From contig CALBSO010000015.1 of assembly GCA_937968015.1 (NCBI GenBank), positions 1 through 64,000 of the forward strand: DNA of 64,000 bases, in the 5' to 3' direction. The position numbers were made by a program, and so were the translations under genes. Under the pieces are notes generated by a model that saw only the letters and a program-made list of their open reading frames with translations, was not told the DNA's origin and ran no database searches. Of this stretch, positions 43,586 to 52,417 are shown piece after piece; the stretch's first letter is position 1, and the number at the start of each line of letters is the position of its first letter. The DNA is from an uncultured Thermomicrobia bacterium (GTDB taxonomy: Bacteria; Chloroflexota; Chloroflexia; Thermomicrobiales; JALYUS01).

Positions 43586-44503
43586 ATGGCAACGATACAG
43601 GACGTCTACACTGATGTGAATCGCCGCCACGACTTCGTGATGCTCTTCGACGTAACCGACGGCAATCCGAACGGCGATCCGGACGCAGGTAACGCCCCAC
43701 GCGTGGACCCAGAGAGTTTGCAGGGTCTTGTCACCGACGTGGCGATCAAGCGCAAAGTGCGCGACTACGTGGAAGTGGCAATAGGTGATGAAGCACGGTT
43801 CAAGATCTATGTCCAGAGTGGTCATGCGCTCAACGACCAGCATCAGCGGGCGTATACCGATCTTGGTCTCAAGTCTTCAGGTACAAGGCAGGATCGCAGT
43901 GATGTAGAAAAGGCACGCAAGTGGATGTGCGACAACTTCTACGATATCCGCATGTTCGGCGCGGTAATGACCACGGGAGTGAACTGCGGACAGGTACGCG
44001 GTCCGTTGCAGCTGACCTTTGCGCGGTCGCACGATCAAATTCTCTCGCTCGATGTGACCATTACCCGTATCGCGGTGACGAAGCCGGATGATATGAAGGT
44101 TGTCGTCTCCGAAGAAGGTGAGGGGAAGAGCGGTAAGAACACCGAGATTGGGCGCAAGGCCATAGTGCCGTACGGGCTGTACCGCGCGCATGGGTTCTTC
44201 AACCCGAATTACGCGAAGGATACTGGCGCGACGGCGGAAGACCTCGATCTCTTCTGGCAGGCGATTCAGCAGATGTGGGATCTCGATCATTCGGCGGCGC
44301 GCGGGATGATGTCGTGCCGAGGGCTGTATGTCTTCTCCCACGAAAGTCATCTCGGCAACGCGCCCGCGCACAAACTGTTCGAGCGCATCACGGTGACACG
44401 CAAGCCAGAAGTTGTGGCGCCGCGCTCCTTCGGTGATTACACCGTGACGGTCAACGACACGGAACTGCCCACCGGTGTCTCGCTGACGGCGCTGGTTGGG
44501 TAA
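43586..44503 (+). CDS. cas7c: Cas7 (Csd2), Cascade backbone subunit
   Basis: A 305-residue Csd2-type RAMP protein that coats the crRNA spacer. HDFVMLFDVTDGNPNGDPDAGNAPRVDPE near the start is the hallmark of the family, with AIKRKVRDYVE and TTGVNCGQVRGPLQLTFARSHDQI in the middle and the late GLYVFSHESHLGNAPAHKLFERI. AAGGGAG is upstream. A 48-bp gap separates it from cas8c and the cas4 start follows four bases after its stop. Confidence 0.96.
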   Translation: MATIQDVYTDVNRRHDFVMLFDVTDGNPNGDPDAGNAPRVDPESLQGLVTDVAIKRKVRDYVEVAIGDEARFKIYVQSGHALNDQHQRAYTDLGLKSSGTRQDRSDVEKARKWMCDNFYDIRMFGAVMTTGVNCGQVRGPLQLTFARSHDQILSLDVTITRIAVTKPDDMKVVVSEEGEGKSGKNTEIGRKAIVPYGLYRAHGFFNPNYAKDTGATAEDLDLFWQAIQQMWDLDHSAARGMMSCRGLYVFSHESHLGNAPAHKLFERITVTRKPEVVAPRSFGDYTVTVNDTELPTGVSLTALVG

Positions 44504-44507
44504 TGCG

Positions 44508-45149
44508 ATGCACACGCTTGATGATGACCTCGTGCTGGTGCCGATCTCCGCCATCGAGCACTACAGTTACTGCCCGCGGCAGTGCGCGCTGATCCATGTA
44601 GAGCAGACGTACGACGAGAACCTCTACACGATGCGCGGCAAGCACGCGCATGAGCGGGTCCACACCGTCGGCGGCGAGGTGCGCCGGGGCGTGACGGTGC
44701 GGCGCGGGCTGTCGCTCTGGTCGCGGCGGCTGCACCTGACGGGCAAGGCGGATGCGGTCGAGTTCCACGGCGGCGTGCCGTATCCGGTGGAGTACAAAGT
44801 CGGGGCGCGCAAGGCGGGTGGGCATGAGGAACTGCAACTCTGCGCGCAGGCGCTCTGCCTGGAGGAGATGTTCGGCATGGCGGTGCCGGAGGGGGCGATC
44901 TATTACCACGCGAGCCGCCAGCGACAAGCGATTCCGCTTGATGCCGCGCTGCGGGAGCGGACGGAGGAAGTCATCATGGCGATCCGCCAGATGCTCGACG
45001 CGAGCCGCCTGCCCGCCGCGCCGAACGACGCGCGCTGCCGCCACTGCTCGCTCTTCGAGTCCTGTCTGCCGGGCGTCGTCAGTGGCACGGCGGCGGAGCG
45101 GCGCTATCACGCCGAACTGTTCGTCATCGCGCCGGGGGCGGACGGATAA
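44508..45149 (+). CDS. cas4: Cas4 adaptation nuclease
   Basis: A 213-residue RecB-like Fe-S nuclease that trims prespacers and fixes their PAM orientation. Cys22 (SYCPRQC) and Cys177, Cys180 and Cys186 (CRHCSLFESC) can hold the cluster; GKADAVEFHG, PVEYKVGA and the QLCAQALCLEEMFG motif form the nuclease site. I take ATG 44508, four bases after the cas7 stop, over an in-frame TTG within cas7. It precedes cas1 by 18 bp. Confidence 0.96.
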   Translation: MHTLDDDLVLVPISAIEHYSYCPRQCALIHVEQTYDENLYTMRGKHAHERVHTVGGEVRRGVTVRRGLSLWSRRLHLTGKADAVEFHGGVPYPVEYKVGARKAGGHEELQLCAQALCLEEMFGMAVPEGAIYYHASRQRQAIPLDAALRERTEEVIMAIRQMLDASRLPAAPNDARCRHCSLFESCLPGVVSGTAAERRYHAELFVIAPGADG

Positions 45150-45167
45150 AGGGAGGGGAGGAAGGCG

Positions 45168-46199
45168 ATGCATCAGGCGCTCAACACGCTCTATGTGATG
45201 ACGCAAGGCACCTACGCGCATCTCGATCACGATACGGTGCGGCTCGAAGTGGAGCGGGAGACGGTGCTGCGCGTGCCGCTCCTCCAACTCGGCGCAGTCG
45301 TCTGCTTCGGCAATGTTCTCGTCAGCCCGATGCTCATGCACCGCTGTGCGGAGGATGGGCGGTCGGTCGTGCTGCTTGACCGGAACGGCCGGTTCAAGGC
45401 GCGGGTAGAGGGGCCGGTGAGCGGCAATGTGCTGCTGCGGCAGGCGCAGTATGCGGCACTGACGACCGACGCCCGCGCGCTGGACATCGCCCGCTGTTTC
45501 GTGGCGGCGAAACTGCAGAACGCGCGACAGGTGCTGTTGCGCGCGGCGCGGGAGGCGGTGCAGCCCGACGATGTCGCCTTGCTCGGCGCGGCGACGAGGG
45601 AAATCGCCGAGGGGCTGACTGCCGCCGGGGAATGCCACGATCTCGATACATTGCGGGGGTGCGAGGGGAACGCCGCGCGTGTGTATTTCTCCGTTTTCGA
45701 CCGGATGATCCGCGACGACCGCGAGGTGTTCGCGCTCCGTGGGCGCTCGCGCCGGCCGCCGCTCGACCGGACGAATGCGGTGCTCTCGTTCTGCTATACC
45801 CTCGTGCTCGCGGATTGCGTCGCGGCGGTGGCAGGGGTGGGGCTCGACCCGCAGATCGGTTTCCTGCACGCGCTCCGGCCGGGACGGCCCGCGTTGGGGC
45901 TTGACCTGCTCGAAGAGTTGCGCGCCTCGGTGGCGGACCGTCTCGTGCTGACGCTGATCAACCGGCGACAACTCCAGCGCGATGATTTCGAGGAGCAGCC
46001 GGGCGGGGCGGTGTACCTTTCGGAGTCGGGGCGGCGCACAGTCGTGATCGCGTATCAGGAGCGCAAGAAGGAGGAGGTGCCCCATCGCCTGCTCGGCAAG
46101 AAGATCCCCCTCGGCCTCGTGCCGCATGTACAGGCCCGGCTGCTGGCGCGGCACCTGCGCGGCGACCTCGAACACTATCCGGCGTTCATGATTCGCTGA
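45168..46199 (+). CDS. cas1: Cas1 integrase
   Basis: A 343-residue spacer integrase of the type I-C branch. The metal residues are Glu166 (CEGNAARVYF), His234 (GFLHALRPGRPALG) and Asp246 (LDLLEELR). The N-terminal beta domain begins HQALNTLYVMTQGTYAHLDHDTVRLE, standard for the I-C/Cas1c group. GGAGGAAGG precedes the ATG. It works with Cas2 encoded 14 bp downstream, next to the leader and array. Confidence 0.97.
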   Translation: MHQALNTLYVMTQGTYAHLDHDTVRLEVERETVLRVPLLQLGAVVCFGNVLVSPMLMHRCAEDGRSVVLLDRNGRFKARVEGPVSGNVLLRQAQYAALTTDARALDIARCFVAAKLQNARQVLLRAAREAVQPDDVALLGAATREIAEGLTAAGECHDLDTLRGCEGNAARVYFSVFDRMIRDDREVFALRGRSRRPPLDRTNAVLSFCYTLVLADCVAAVAGVGLDPQIGFLHALRPGRPALGLDLLEELRASVADRLVLTLINRRQLQRDDFEEQPGGAVYLSESGRRTVVIAYQERKKEEVPHRLLGKKIPLGLVPHVQARLLARHLRGDLEHYPAFMIR

Positions 46200-46213
46200 A
46201 GCGGGGGGTGGGC

Positions 46214-46504
46214 ATGGAAGTGCTGATCACGTATGATGTCGCCACCGATTCGCGCGAGGGTCGCCGACGGCTCCGGCATGTAGCGGAAACGTGCGTTGGC
46301 TTCGGCCAGCGGGTACAGAAGTCCGTCTTTGAGTGCAGCCTAACCGCCGTCCAGATGGAGGAATTGTTGCACCGCTTGCTCAGTATCATTGACGAAGACG
46401 AGGACAGTCTGCGCGTCTATCGGCTCCGGGAACCGCGTGAACGTTTCCGCAGCATCTATGGCCTACGGCCGGAGGTGAACTTCGGTGATCCACTCATCAT
46501 TTGA
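46214..46504 (+). CDS. cas2: Cas2 adaptation protein
   Basis: A 96-residue ferredoxin-like protein that bridges Cas1 dimers. MEVLITYDVATDS contains the conserved Asp8, and the C-terminal LRVYRL strand and YGLRPEVNFGDPLII tail fit type I-C Cas2. ATG 46214 is preferred over GTG 46208 because of the GGGGGG spacing. It is the last cas gene before the leader. Confidence 0.95.
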   Translation: MEVLITYDVATDSREGRRRLRHVAETCVGFGQRVQKSVFECSLTAVQMEELLHRLLSIIDEDEDSLRVYRLREPRERFRSIYGLRPEVNFGDPLII

Positions 46505-46683
46505 GCCGCGCGAACGTGGTGTGATGGCCGACAGGCAGGAGGTTCGCGCACGGAAATTCGCCAACCATAGCAACCGATCCGCCATCCGGCGCGATTCATG
46601 CCCGTTGCAAATCGGTCGCGCGACGGGAGGTTCGCGCGGAAAAGCCGAGGAATGCTTGTATAGCAAGAAAAATCCCTAGCACC
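46505..46683 (+). promoter_or_regulatory. CRISPR leader
   Basis: The 179 bp between cas2 and the first repeat, on the side expected from repeats that end in ATTGAAAC. It contains a 12-bp direct repeat, GGAGGTTCGCGC, at 46538-46549 and 46626-46637 (88 bp apart), and next to the array an AT-rich stretch with CTTG-TATA-GCAAG near 46656. These are reasonable sites for Cas1-Cas2 docking or for the array promoter. Confidence 0.75.
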
Positions 46684-49558
46684 GTCGCACCCGGCCTTGC
46701 GACCGGGTGAGGATTGAAACGCCATCGCCCGCGTGCTCGAAGGCGTCCACCCCAATGTCGCACCCGGCCTTGCGACCGGGTGAGGATTGAAACCGATTGA
46801 CCGGATCGAAAAGGAGATCGTCAACGAGTCGCACCCGGCCTTGCGACCGGGTGAGGATTGAAACATCGAGCGGCCTCTGCCGACCATTGTACGGGCAAGT
46901 CGCACCCGGCCTTGCGACCGGGTGAGGATTGAAACCGAACCAAACAGATCGCCCCGGCCTCCCCCAATCGTGTCGCACCCGGCCTTGCGACCGGGTGAGG
47001 ATTGAAACACACACGGGTTGTGCGCCTTGTAGGGCGCGAGCGGTCGCACCCGGCCTTGCGACCGGGTGAGGATTGAAACGTGTCAAGAGGGGGGTGTGAG
47101 TACATGGCGAGAATCGTCGCACCCGGCCTTGCGACCGGGTGAGGATTGAAACGACGAGCACGGGCAATCGGAACGCGTCATCATCGTCACGTCGCACCCG
47201 GCCTTGCGACCGGGTGAGGATTGAAACGTATTGTTGAGGAGCGCCGTGTAGCCGTCATAGGAGGCGTCGCACCCGGCCTTGCGACCGGGTGAGGATTGAA
47301 ACGTCGCCGTTCGCCCGCTTGCCGATTGCCAGTACAGGAGTCGCACCCGGCCTTGCGACCGGGTGAGGATTGAAACAGCATCCTCGGCGCGGATCGAGTG
47401 ATACGGCGTATGAGTCGCACCCGGCCTTGCGACCGGGTGAGGATTGAAACGTGTTCGGCGGGGTGGGAATGAGCCGGTATGTGCGCGTGTCGCACCCGGC
47501 CTTGCGACCGGGTGAGGATTGAAACACGGCACATCGATGTGCGGCGGCATGCCGGCGGGCTGCGCGATGCGGGTCGCACCCGGCCTTGCGACCGGGTGAG
47601 GATTGAAACACGGCACGGCGACGGCGCCGGCGGGGGGGACGGTCTTGTCGCACCCGGCCTTGCGACCGGGTGAGGATTGAAACTGCGACTGGCAGCGCGA
47701 GGTGATTGACGCCGCGCTCGTCGCACCCGGCCTTGCGACCGGGTGAGGATTGAAACACAAGGCCGTCAGGGAAGCGCGAGTGTATGCAGACCTGTCGCAC
47801 CCGGCCTTGCGACCGGGTGAGGATTGAAACTAGTACCACCAGTCCCTTCCCCGCCGCATTTGCACCCGTCGCACCCGGCCTTGCGACCGGGTGAGGATTG
47901 AAACAACTCATGCAGGAGGCAGGAGCGTTGGCAGAACAGGCGTCGCACCCGGCCTTGCGACCGGGTGAGGATTGAAACCATTGCCACCCGGCACCCACGA
48001 GCCGACATGCCAGTCGCACCCGGCCTTGCGACCGGGTGAGGATTGAAACAAGTCGGCGACATGATTGTCAATGCATCGGGCATGTCGCACCCGGCCTTGC
48101 GACCGGGTGAGGATTGAAACCGCAAGCGACGAATGATGGCTTGGTTTGAACGTTGTCGCACCCGGCCTTGCGACCGGGTGAGGATTGAAACCCACTCCAC
48201 GCGACCCCGCCTGAGATGCTCATTCGTCGCACCCGGCCTTGCGACCGGGTGAGGATTGAAACATACCGCGAAGTGGAAGAAACACTACCACGACCTCGTC
48301 GCACCCGGCCTTGCGACCGGGTGAGGATTGAAACTTCTGGTGAGGGGGATTGTTTTCATGTTAGGAGACGTCGCACCCGGCCTTGCGACCGGGTGAGGAT
48401 TGAAACGGCTACATGATCGAGCGAAAGCAGCCCCGCCGCAAGGTCGCACCCGGCCTTGCGACCGGGTGAGGATTGAAACACGCCGAGCGCGACGGTGACG
48501 GGGATCGGGCCGAGTCGCACCCGGCCTTGCGACCGGGTGAGGATTGAAACCCCCTGCGTGAAGCCCAAGCCAATCAGGTCGGCGTCGTCGCACCCGGCCT
48601 TGCGACCGGGTGAGGATTGAAACGCCGGTGCGCACGGGAGCGTCCTGTTCGGCAGTCAGTCGCACCCGGCCTTGCGACCGGGTGAGGATTGAAACATTAT
48701 CAGCGTGGCAATCGGCGGGACGCTCCTGGCGATTGTCGCACCCGGCCTTGCGACCGGGTGAGGATTGAAACAGCGCGAGGTCGTAAAGGAGTCGCCGCCG
48801 GGATGAAGTCGCACCCGGCCTTGCGACCGGGTGAGGATTGAAACTCGGCATGGCTCTATGTCCCGACCGGCACGCCGCTCGTCGCACCCGGCCTTGCGAC
48901 CGGGTGAGGATTGAAACATCGCACCGCGATCATTGCTCCCGTCGTGCGGGCGTCGCACCCGGCCTTGCGACCGGGTGAGGATTGAAACCAGCGGAAATAG
49001 TTGCCAGCGCCGGTCGTCAGGGGTCGCACCCGGCCTTGCGACCGGGTGAGGATTGAAACGGCGTGCCAATGAAGCCGCCGTCTGACCCGTTCGCGTCGCA
49101 CCCGGCCTTGCGACCGGGTGAGGATTGAAACTATAAGGCCTGCACTTCTGCCAGTACGTGATTGGTAACGTCGCACCCGGCCTTGCGACCGGGTGAGGAT
49201 TGAAACGCTGTCGGTGACGCGACCGGAGTCGGCGGGGCAGTTGGGTCGCACCCGGCCTTGCGACCGGGTGAGGATTGAAACGACGGCGCGGTGCTGCGCC
49301 CAACGACGGTGGATACGTCGCACCCGGCCTTGCGACCGGGTGAGGATTGAAACCCCTCGGATTGCAGGTACAGGAGTTTGCCAACATGTCGCACCCGGCC
49401 TTGCGACCGGGTGAGGATTGAAACACGAACCAGATGGCGCAGGTGCAGAACGCCATCGACAGTCGCACCCGGCCTTGCGACCGGGTGAGGATTGAAACTT
49501 GCAAGATCACCTCGACGTTCCGACAATCACGCGTCGCACCCGGTCGCAAGGCCGGGTG
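46684..49558 (+). CRISPR. Type I-C CRISPR array, 39 repeats plus a degenerate last repeat
   Basis: By hand count there are 39 identical 37-nt repeats that start GTCGCACCCGG and end GGATTGAAAC, with a 7-bp stem (CACCCGG/CCGGGTG) and loop CCTTGCGA. The 39 spacers are 34-39 nt, except spacer 12 (47526-47572), which is 47 nt. The last repeat (49533-49558 plus tail) keeps GTCG, but its 22-bp stem-loop core is the exact reverse complement of the normal core and the ATTGAAAC end is lost. The last, ordinary position lies distal to the leader, as expected. Identical repeats and a full cas set suggest the array is active. Confidence 0.99.
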
Positions 49559-49635
49559 CTCGTCGAGACCGATCATCAGTGACAGGCGTACGATCTCGTG
49601 CGAAACCTGCGATACTGCACGGCACGGAGCGGGGC

Positions 49636-50925
49636 ATGAAACGAAAGGACATGAGAAGCATGGCTGTGGCGACACTGGACCCGATGATCGAGGCCCTCGC
49701 GGAGCGCGTGAGCAGGGAGCGGCGTTACCTGCATATGCATCCGGAACTCGGGCTCCATGAGACGAATACCGCGAACTTCGTCGCGGAGAACCTGCGCGAG
49801 GCGGGCATCCCCTTCCGCACGGGCGTCGGTGGGGACGGACGGCCTTTCTATATGAATGCCGACGCCCTGAAAGTCGCCGGGATCAAGACGCTACCGACGA
49901 CGGGGGGCACGGGCATCGTCGCCACCATCGAAGGCGCACGGCCTGGGAAATGCGTCATCTTGCGCGGTGACATGGACGCGCTGGCGATGCAGGAGGAGAC
50001 AGGCGCGGATTACGCTTCGCTCACGCCGAATGTCATGCACGCCTGCGGGCACGATGTCCACACCGCCGTGATTCTCAATACCGCCCGCGTGCTCTGGGCG
50101 CGCAGGAGTGAGTTCGCGGGGACAGTAAAATTGATGTTCCAGCCTGGCGAGGAAGGATACGGCGGCGCGCGGGCGATGATCGAGGACGGCCTGCTGGAGA
50201 ACCCGACGGTCGACGCCGCCTTCGCCCTCCATGTGGACCCGCAGGTGCCGGTCGGACAGATCGCCTACACGCCGGGGATGGCCAACGCCAACTCCGACCG
50301 CGTCTTCATCCGCGTGCATGGCAAGGGCGGGCACGCCGCCCGGCCGCACAGTGCGGTGGACAGCACGCTCGTCGCGGCGCATATCCTCATCGCGCTCCAA
50401 TCCCTGATCAGCCGTGAGACGGACCCGACCGAATCCGCGGTCATTACCATCGGCACGTTGCAGGCCGGCGTCGGTGCGGCGAATGTCATCCCCGAGTTCG
50501 CGACGCTCTTCGGCACGGTGCGGACGCTGAACCTGGAAGTTCGCGAGCATATCCGCAGGCGCATCCCCGAAGTCGCCTCCCACATCGCGCAAGCGATGGG
50601 TGCGACGGCGGAGACGGCCTATCTCACCGGCTACCCGGCGATGGTCAACAACCCGGCGATGTGCGAGGTGATCCGCCGCGCCGCGCTGCCAATCATCGGC
50701 ATGGAGAATGTGAAGGAGAAGCCGCTCGGCCTCGGCGGTGAGGATTTCTCCTTCGTGCTCGAACAGGTACCCGGTGCGATGATGCGCCTCGGTACCGGAA
50801 ACGCGGAGCGCGGCCTGACCAACGGCGTCCACCACCCCAAATTCGATGTGGACGAGCGCGCCCTCCCCCTCGGTGTCGCCATGATGACTGCGATCGCGAT
50901 GGAATATCTCGGAAGTAACGAGTAA
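49636..50925 (+). CDS. M20 family amidohydrolase (IAA-amino-acid hydrolase/hippurate hydrolase type)
   Basis: A 429-residue M20D metal-dependent amidase. RRYLHMHPELGLHE opens the domain; RGDMDAL, HACGHDVHTA, FQPGEEGYGGARAMIEDG and HGKGGHAARPHSAVD supply the metal, general-base and substrate residues, and GGEDFSFVLEQVPG the last ligand region. Such enzymes split N-acyl or N-aroyl amino acids. Start ATG 49636 follows GGAGCGGGG; the longer frame runs into the CRISPR array. The gene ends in SNE and a stop codon supplied by a heptad repeat. Confidence 0.92.
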   Translation: MKRKDMRSMAVATLDPMIEALAERVSRERRYLHMHPELGLHETNTANFVAENLREAGIPFRTGVGGDGRPFYMNADALKVAGIKTLPTTGGTGIVATIEGARPGKCVILRGDMDALAMQEETGADYASLTPNVMHACGHDVHTAVILNTARVLWARRSEFAGTVKLMFQPGEEGYGGARAMIEDGLLENPTVDAAFALHVDPQVPVGQIAYTPGMANANSDRVFIRVHGKGGHAARPHSAVDSTLVAAHILIALQSLISRETDPTESAVITIGTLQAGVGAANVIPEFATLFGTVRTLNLEVREHIRRRIPEVASHIAQAMGATAETAYLTGYPAMVNNPAMCEVIRRAALPIIGMENVKEKPLGLGGEDFSFVLEQVPGAMMRLGTGNAERGLTNGVHHPKFDVDERALPLGVAMMTAIAMEYLGSNE

Positions 50926-51382
50926 CGAGTAGCGAGTAACGAGGGTGGAGGGGAGGCGCGGTGTGTCGCAGCGAGCGCAGAGATTTGAAGACGTGATCGC
51001 GTGGCAGAAGGCCAGAGCGCTGACTCGGGAAGTGTATGAGGCGACACAGCATCGTGCATTTGCAAAGGATTATGGACTCACGAGCCAGATGCAGCATGCG
51101 TCGGTCTCCATCATGGCGAATATCGCCGAAGGTTTCGAACGCGGAAAGCCGCGAGAGTATCTACATTTTCTCTCGATTGCGAAGGCGTCATGCGCGGAAG
51201 TCCGCTCACATCTCTACGTCGCCCTGGATACGGGGCATATTGATCAGCCGACCTTCACGCATCTCTCCGATTGCGCAACTGAAATCGGACGCATCATTGC
51301 AGGAGTGCGCATGGCAATCGAGCGCCAGCAGACGGGTTAATCCTTGTCACTTGTTACTCGTTACTCGTTACTCGTTACTTCC
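50911..51382. mobile_element. Putative IVS-like element: inverted heptad repeats around a four-helix-bundle gene
   Basis: GGAAGTAACGAGTAACGAG (50911-50929) is perfectly inverted at 51364-51382. Each end carries extra GAGTAAC/GAGTAGC heptads (to 50943, and from about 51354). The 434 bp between the arms hold one gene of the S23/four-helix-bundle family. In 23S rRNA intervening sequences the same kind of gene is enclosed by paired ends; here the element sits between two protein genes and supplies the stop codon of the left one. No target duplication is visible. Mobility is inferred. Confidence 0.45.
50963..51340 (+). CDS. Four-helix-bundle protein (S23/bAvd-like)
   Basis: A 125-residue all-helical protein: RFEDVIAWQKARALTREVYEAT, YGLTSQMQHASVSIMANIAEGFERG, REYLHFLSIAKASCAEVRSHLYVAL and the last helix ending in RMAIERQQ match the TIGR02436 family, which includes proteins encoded in 23S rRNA intervening sequences and the Avd protein of diversity-generating retroelements. 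No reverse transcriptase or template repeat is nearby. The start is GTG 50963 behind GGGGAGG; GTG 50945 is in frame but lies beside the heptads. It may bind structured RNA or DNA such as its own flanking repeats. Confidence 0.88.
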   Translation: MSQRAQRFEDVIAWQKARALTREVYEATQHRAFAKDYGLTSQMQHASVSIMANIAEGFERGKPREYLHFLSIAKASCAEVRSHLYVALDTGHIDQPTFTHLSDCATEIGRIIAGVRMAIERQQTG

Positions 51383-51395
51383 CGAAGGGGGCCGA

Positions 51396-52397
51396 ATGCT
51401 CGATTTTGGTATCACCCTCAAGCCAGATATGGCGCCAGAACGCGTGGTGTCGCTGACGCGCCAAGCGGAGGCAGCGGGCTTCGCCTACGGCTGGCTCTTC
51501 GACTCGCACGTCCTCTGGTTGGAGCCATATCCGCTCCTGACGCTGATGGCGCTCAACACGACGCGGATGCGGCTCGGCACCTGCGTGACGAATCCCGCGA
51601 CGCGCGACCCGACCGTGACCGCGAGTGCCCTGGCGACGCTCAACGTGATTTCCGGCGGGCGGATGGACCTCGGCATTGGCCGGGGCGACAGCGCGCGCCG
51701 CGTGATGGGCAAGAAGCCGACGACGCTCGCTACACTGGAGCAGGCGGTGCATATCGTCCGCGACCTCGCGGGCGGGCAGCCCACCGACTACGACGGCGAG
51801 CAGATCCGCATGGCGTGGGCGGCAGGGGACCTGCCTGTCTGGATCGCCGGGTACGGCCCGAAGGCGCTGCACATGGCCGGCCGCGTCGCGGACGGCATCA
51901 TTTTGCAGTTCGCGGATCCGCACCTCATCCGCTGGTGCCTGGGTTTCGCCCGTGAAGGCGCGGAGGCGGCCGGGCGCGATTTCACTACGATCAAGATCAT
52001 GGTCGCCGCGCCCGTCTGGGTTTCGGACGATCTCACGACGGCGCGCGAGCATGTGCGCTGGTTCCCCGCGCTCGTCTCCAACCACGTCATGGACCTGATC
52101 GCGCGCTACGACCCCGCCGCACTGCCTCCCGAATTGACCGCCTATGTCCAGAACCGCGCCGGGTACGACTACCGGCACCACGCCGAAGTCGGCAGCGGCA
52201 ACGCGCAATTCGTCGCGGACGAGGTCGTGGATCGCTTCTGCATCGTCGGCCCCGTCGCGGAGCACCACCGGCGGCTGCAAGAGTTGGCCAACCTCGGCGT
52301 CCATCAGTTCAATATCTACCTGATGAGCGGCGACGAAGAAGCGACGCTCGATGTCTATGGGCGGGAGGTCATCCCGTCTTTCACGGGGATTGCCTGA
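51396..52397 (+). CDS. LLM class F420-dependent oxidoreductase (TIGR03842-like)
   Basis: A 333-residue luciferase-like enzyme. MLDFGITLKPDM, FAYGWLFDSHVLWLEPYPLL, LGTCVTNPATRDPTVTASALATLN, SGGRMDLGIGRGDSARR and PVWIAGYGPKALHMAGRVADGI place it in the F420-type branch close to methylene-tetrahydromethanopterin reductase, and I recall the CPS_4043-type subfamily as the nearest. It ends 20 bp before a dihydropyrimidinase gene, a neighbourhood seen elsewhere for this subfamily, which suggests a shared route for cyclic ureides or imides. AAGGGGG precedes ATG 51396. Confidence 0.85.
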   Translation: MLDFGITLKPDMAPERVVSLTRQAEAAGFAYGWLFDSHVLWLEPYPLLTLMALNTTRMRLGTCVTNPATRDPTVTASALATLNVISGGRMDLGIGRGDSARRVMGKKPTTLATLEQAVHIVRDLAGGQPTDYDGEQIRMAWAAGDLPVWIAGYGPKALHMAGRVADGIILQFADPHLIRWCLGFAREGAEAAGRDFTTIKIMVAAPVWVSDDLTTAREHVRWFPALVSNHVMDLIARYDPAALPPELTAYVQNRAGYDYRHHAEVGSGNAQFVADEVVDRFCIVGPVAEHHRRLQELANLGVHQFNIYLMSGDEEATLDVYGREVIPSFTGIA

Positions 52398-52417
52398 AAC
52401 ACCAAGGAGGGAGCCCG

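Noticed and set aside
46456..49675. Long minus-strand frames across the CRISPR array with a repeating NPHPVARPG-type peptide
   Set aside because: They are only translations of the repeats, not genes.
50963..51340. Diversity-generating retroelement (Avd-like gene)
   Set aside because: No reverse transcriptase, template repeat or variable repeat is visible nearby.
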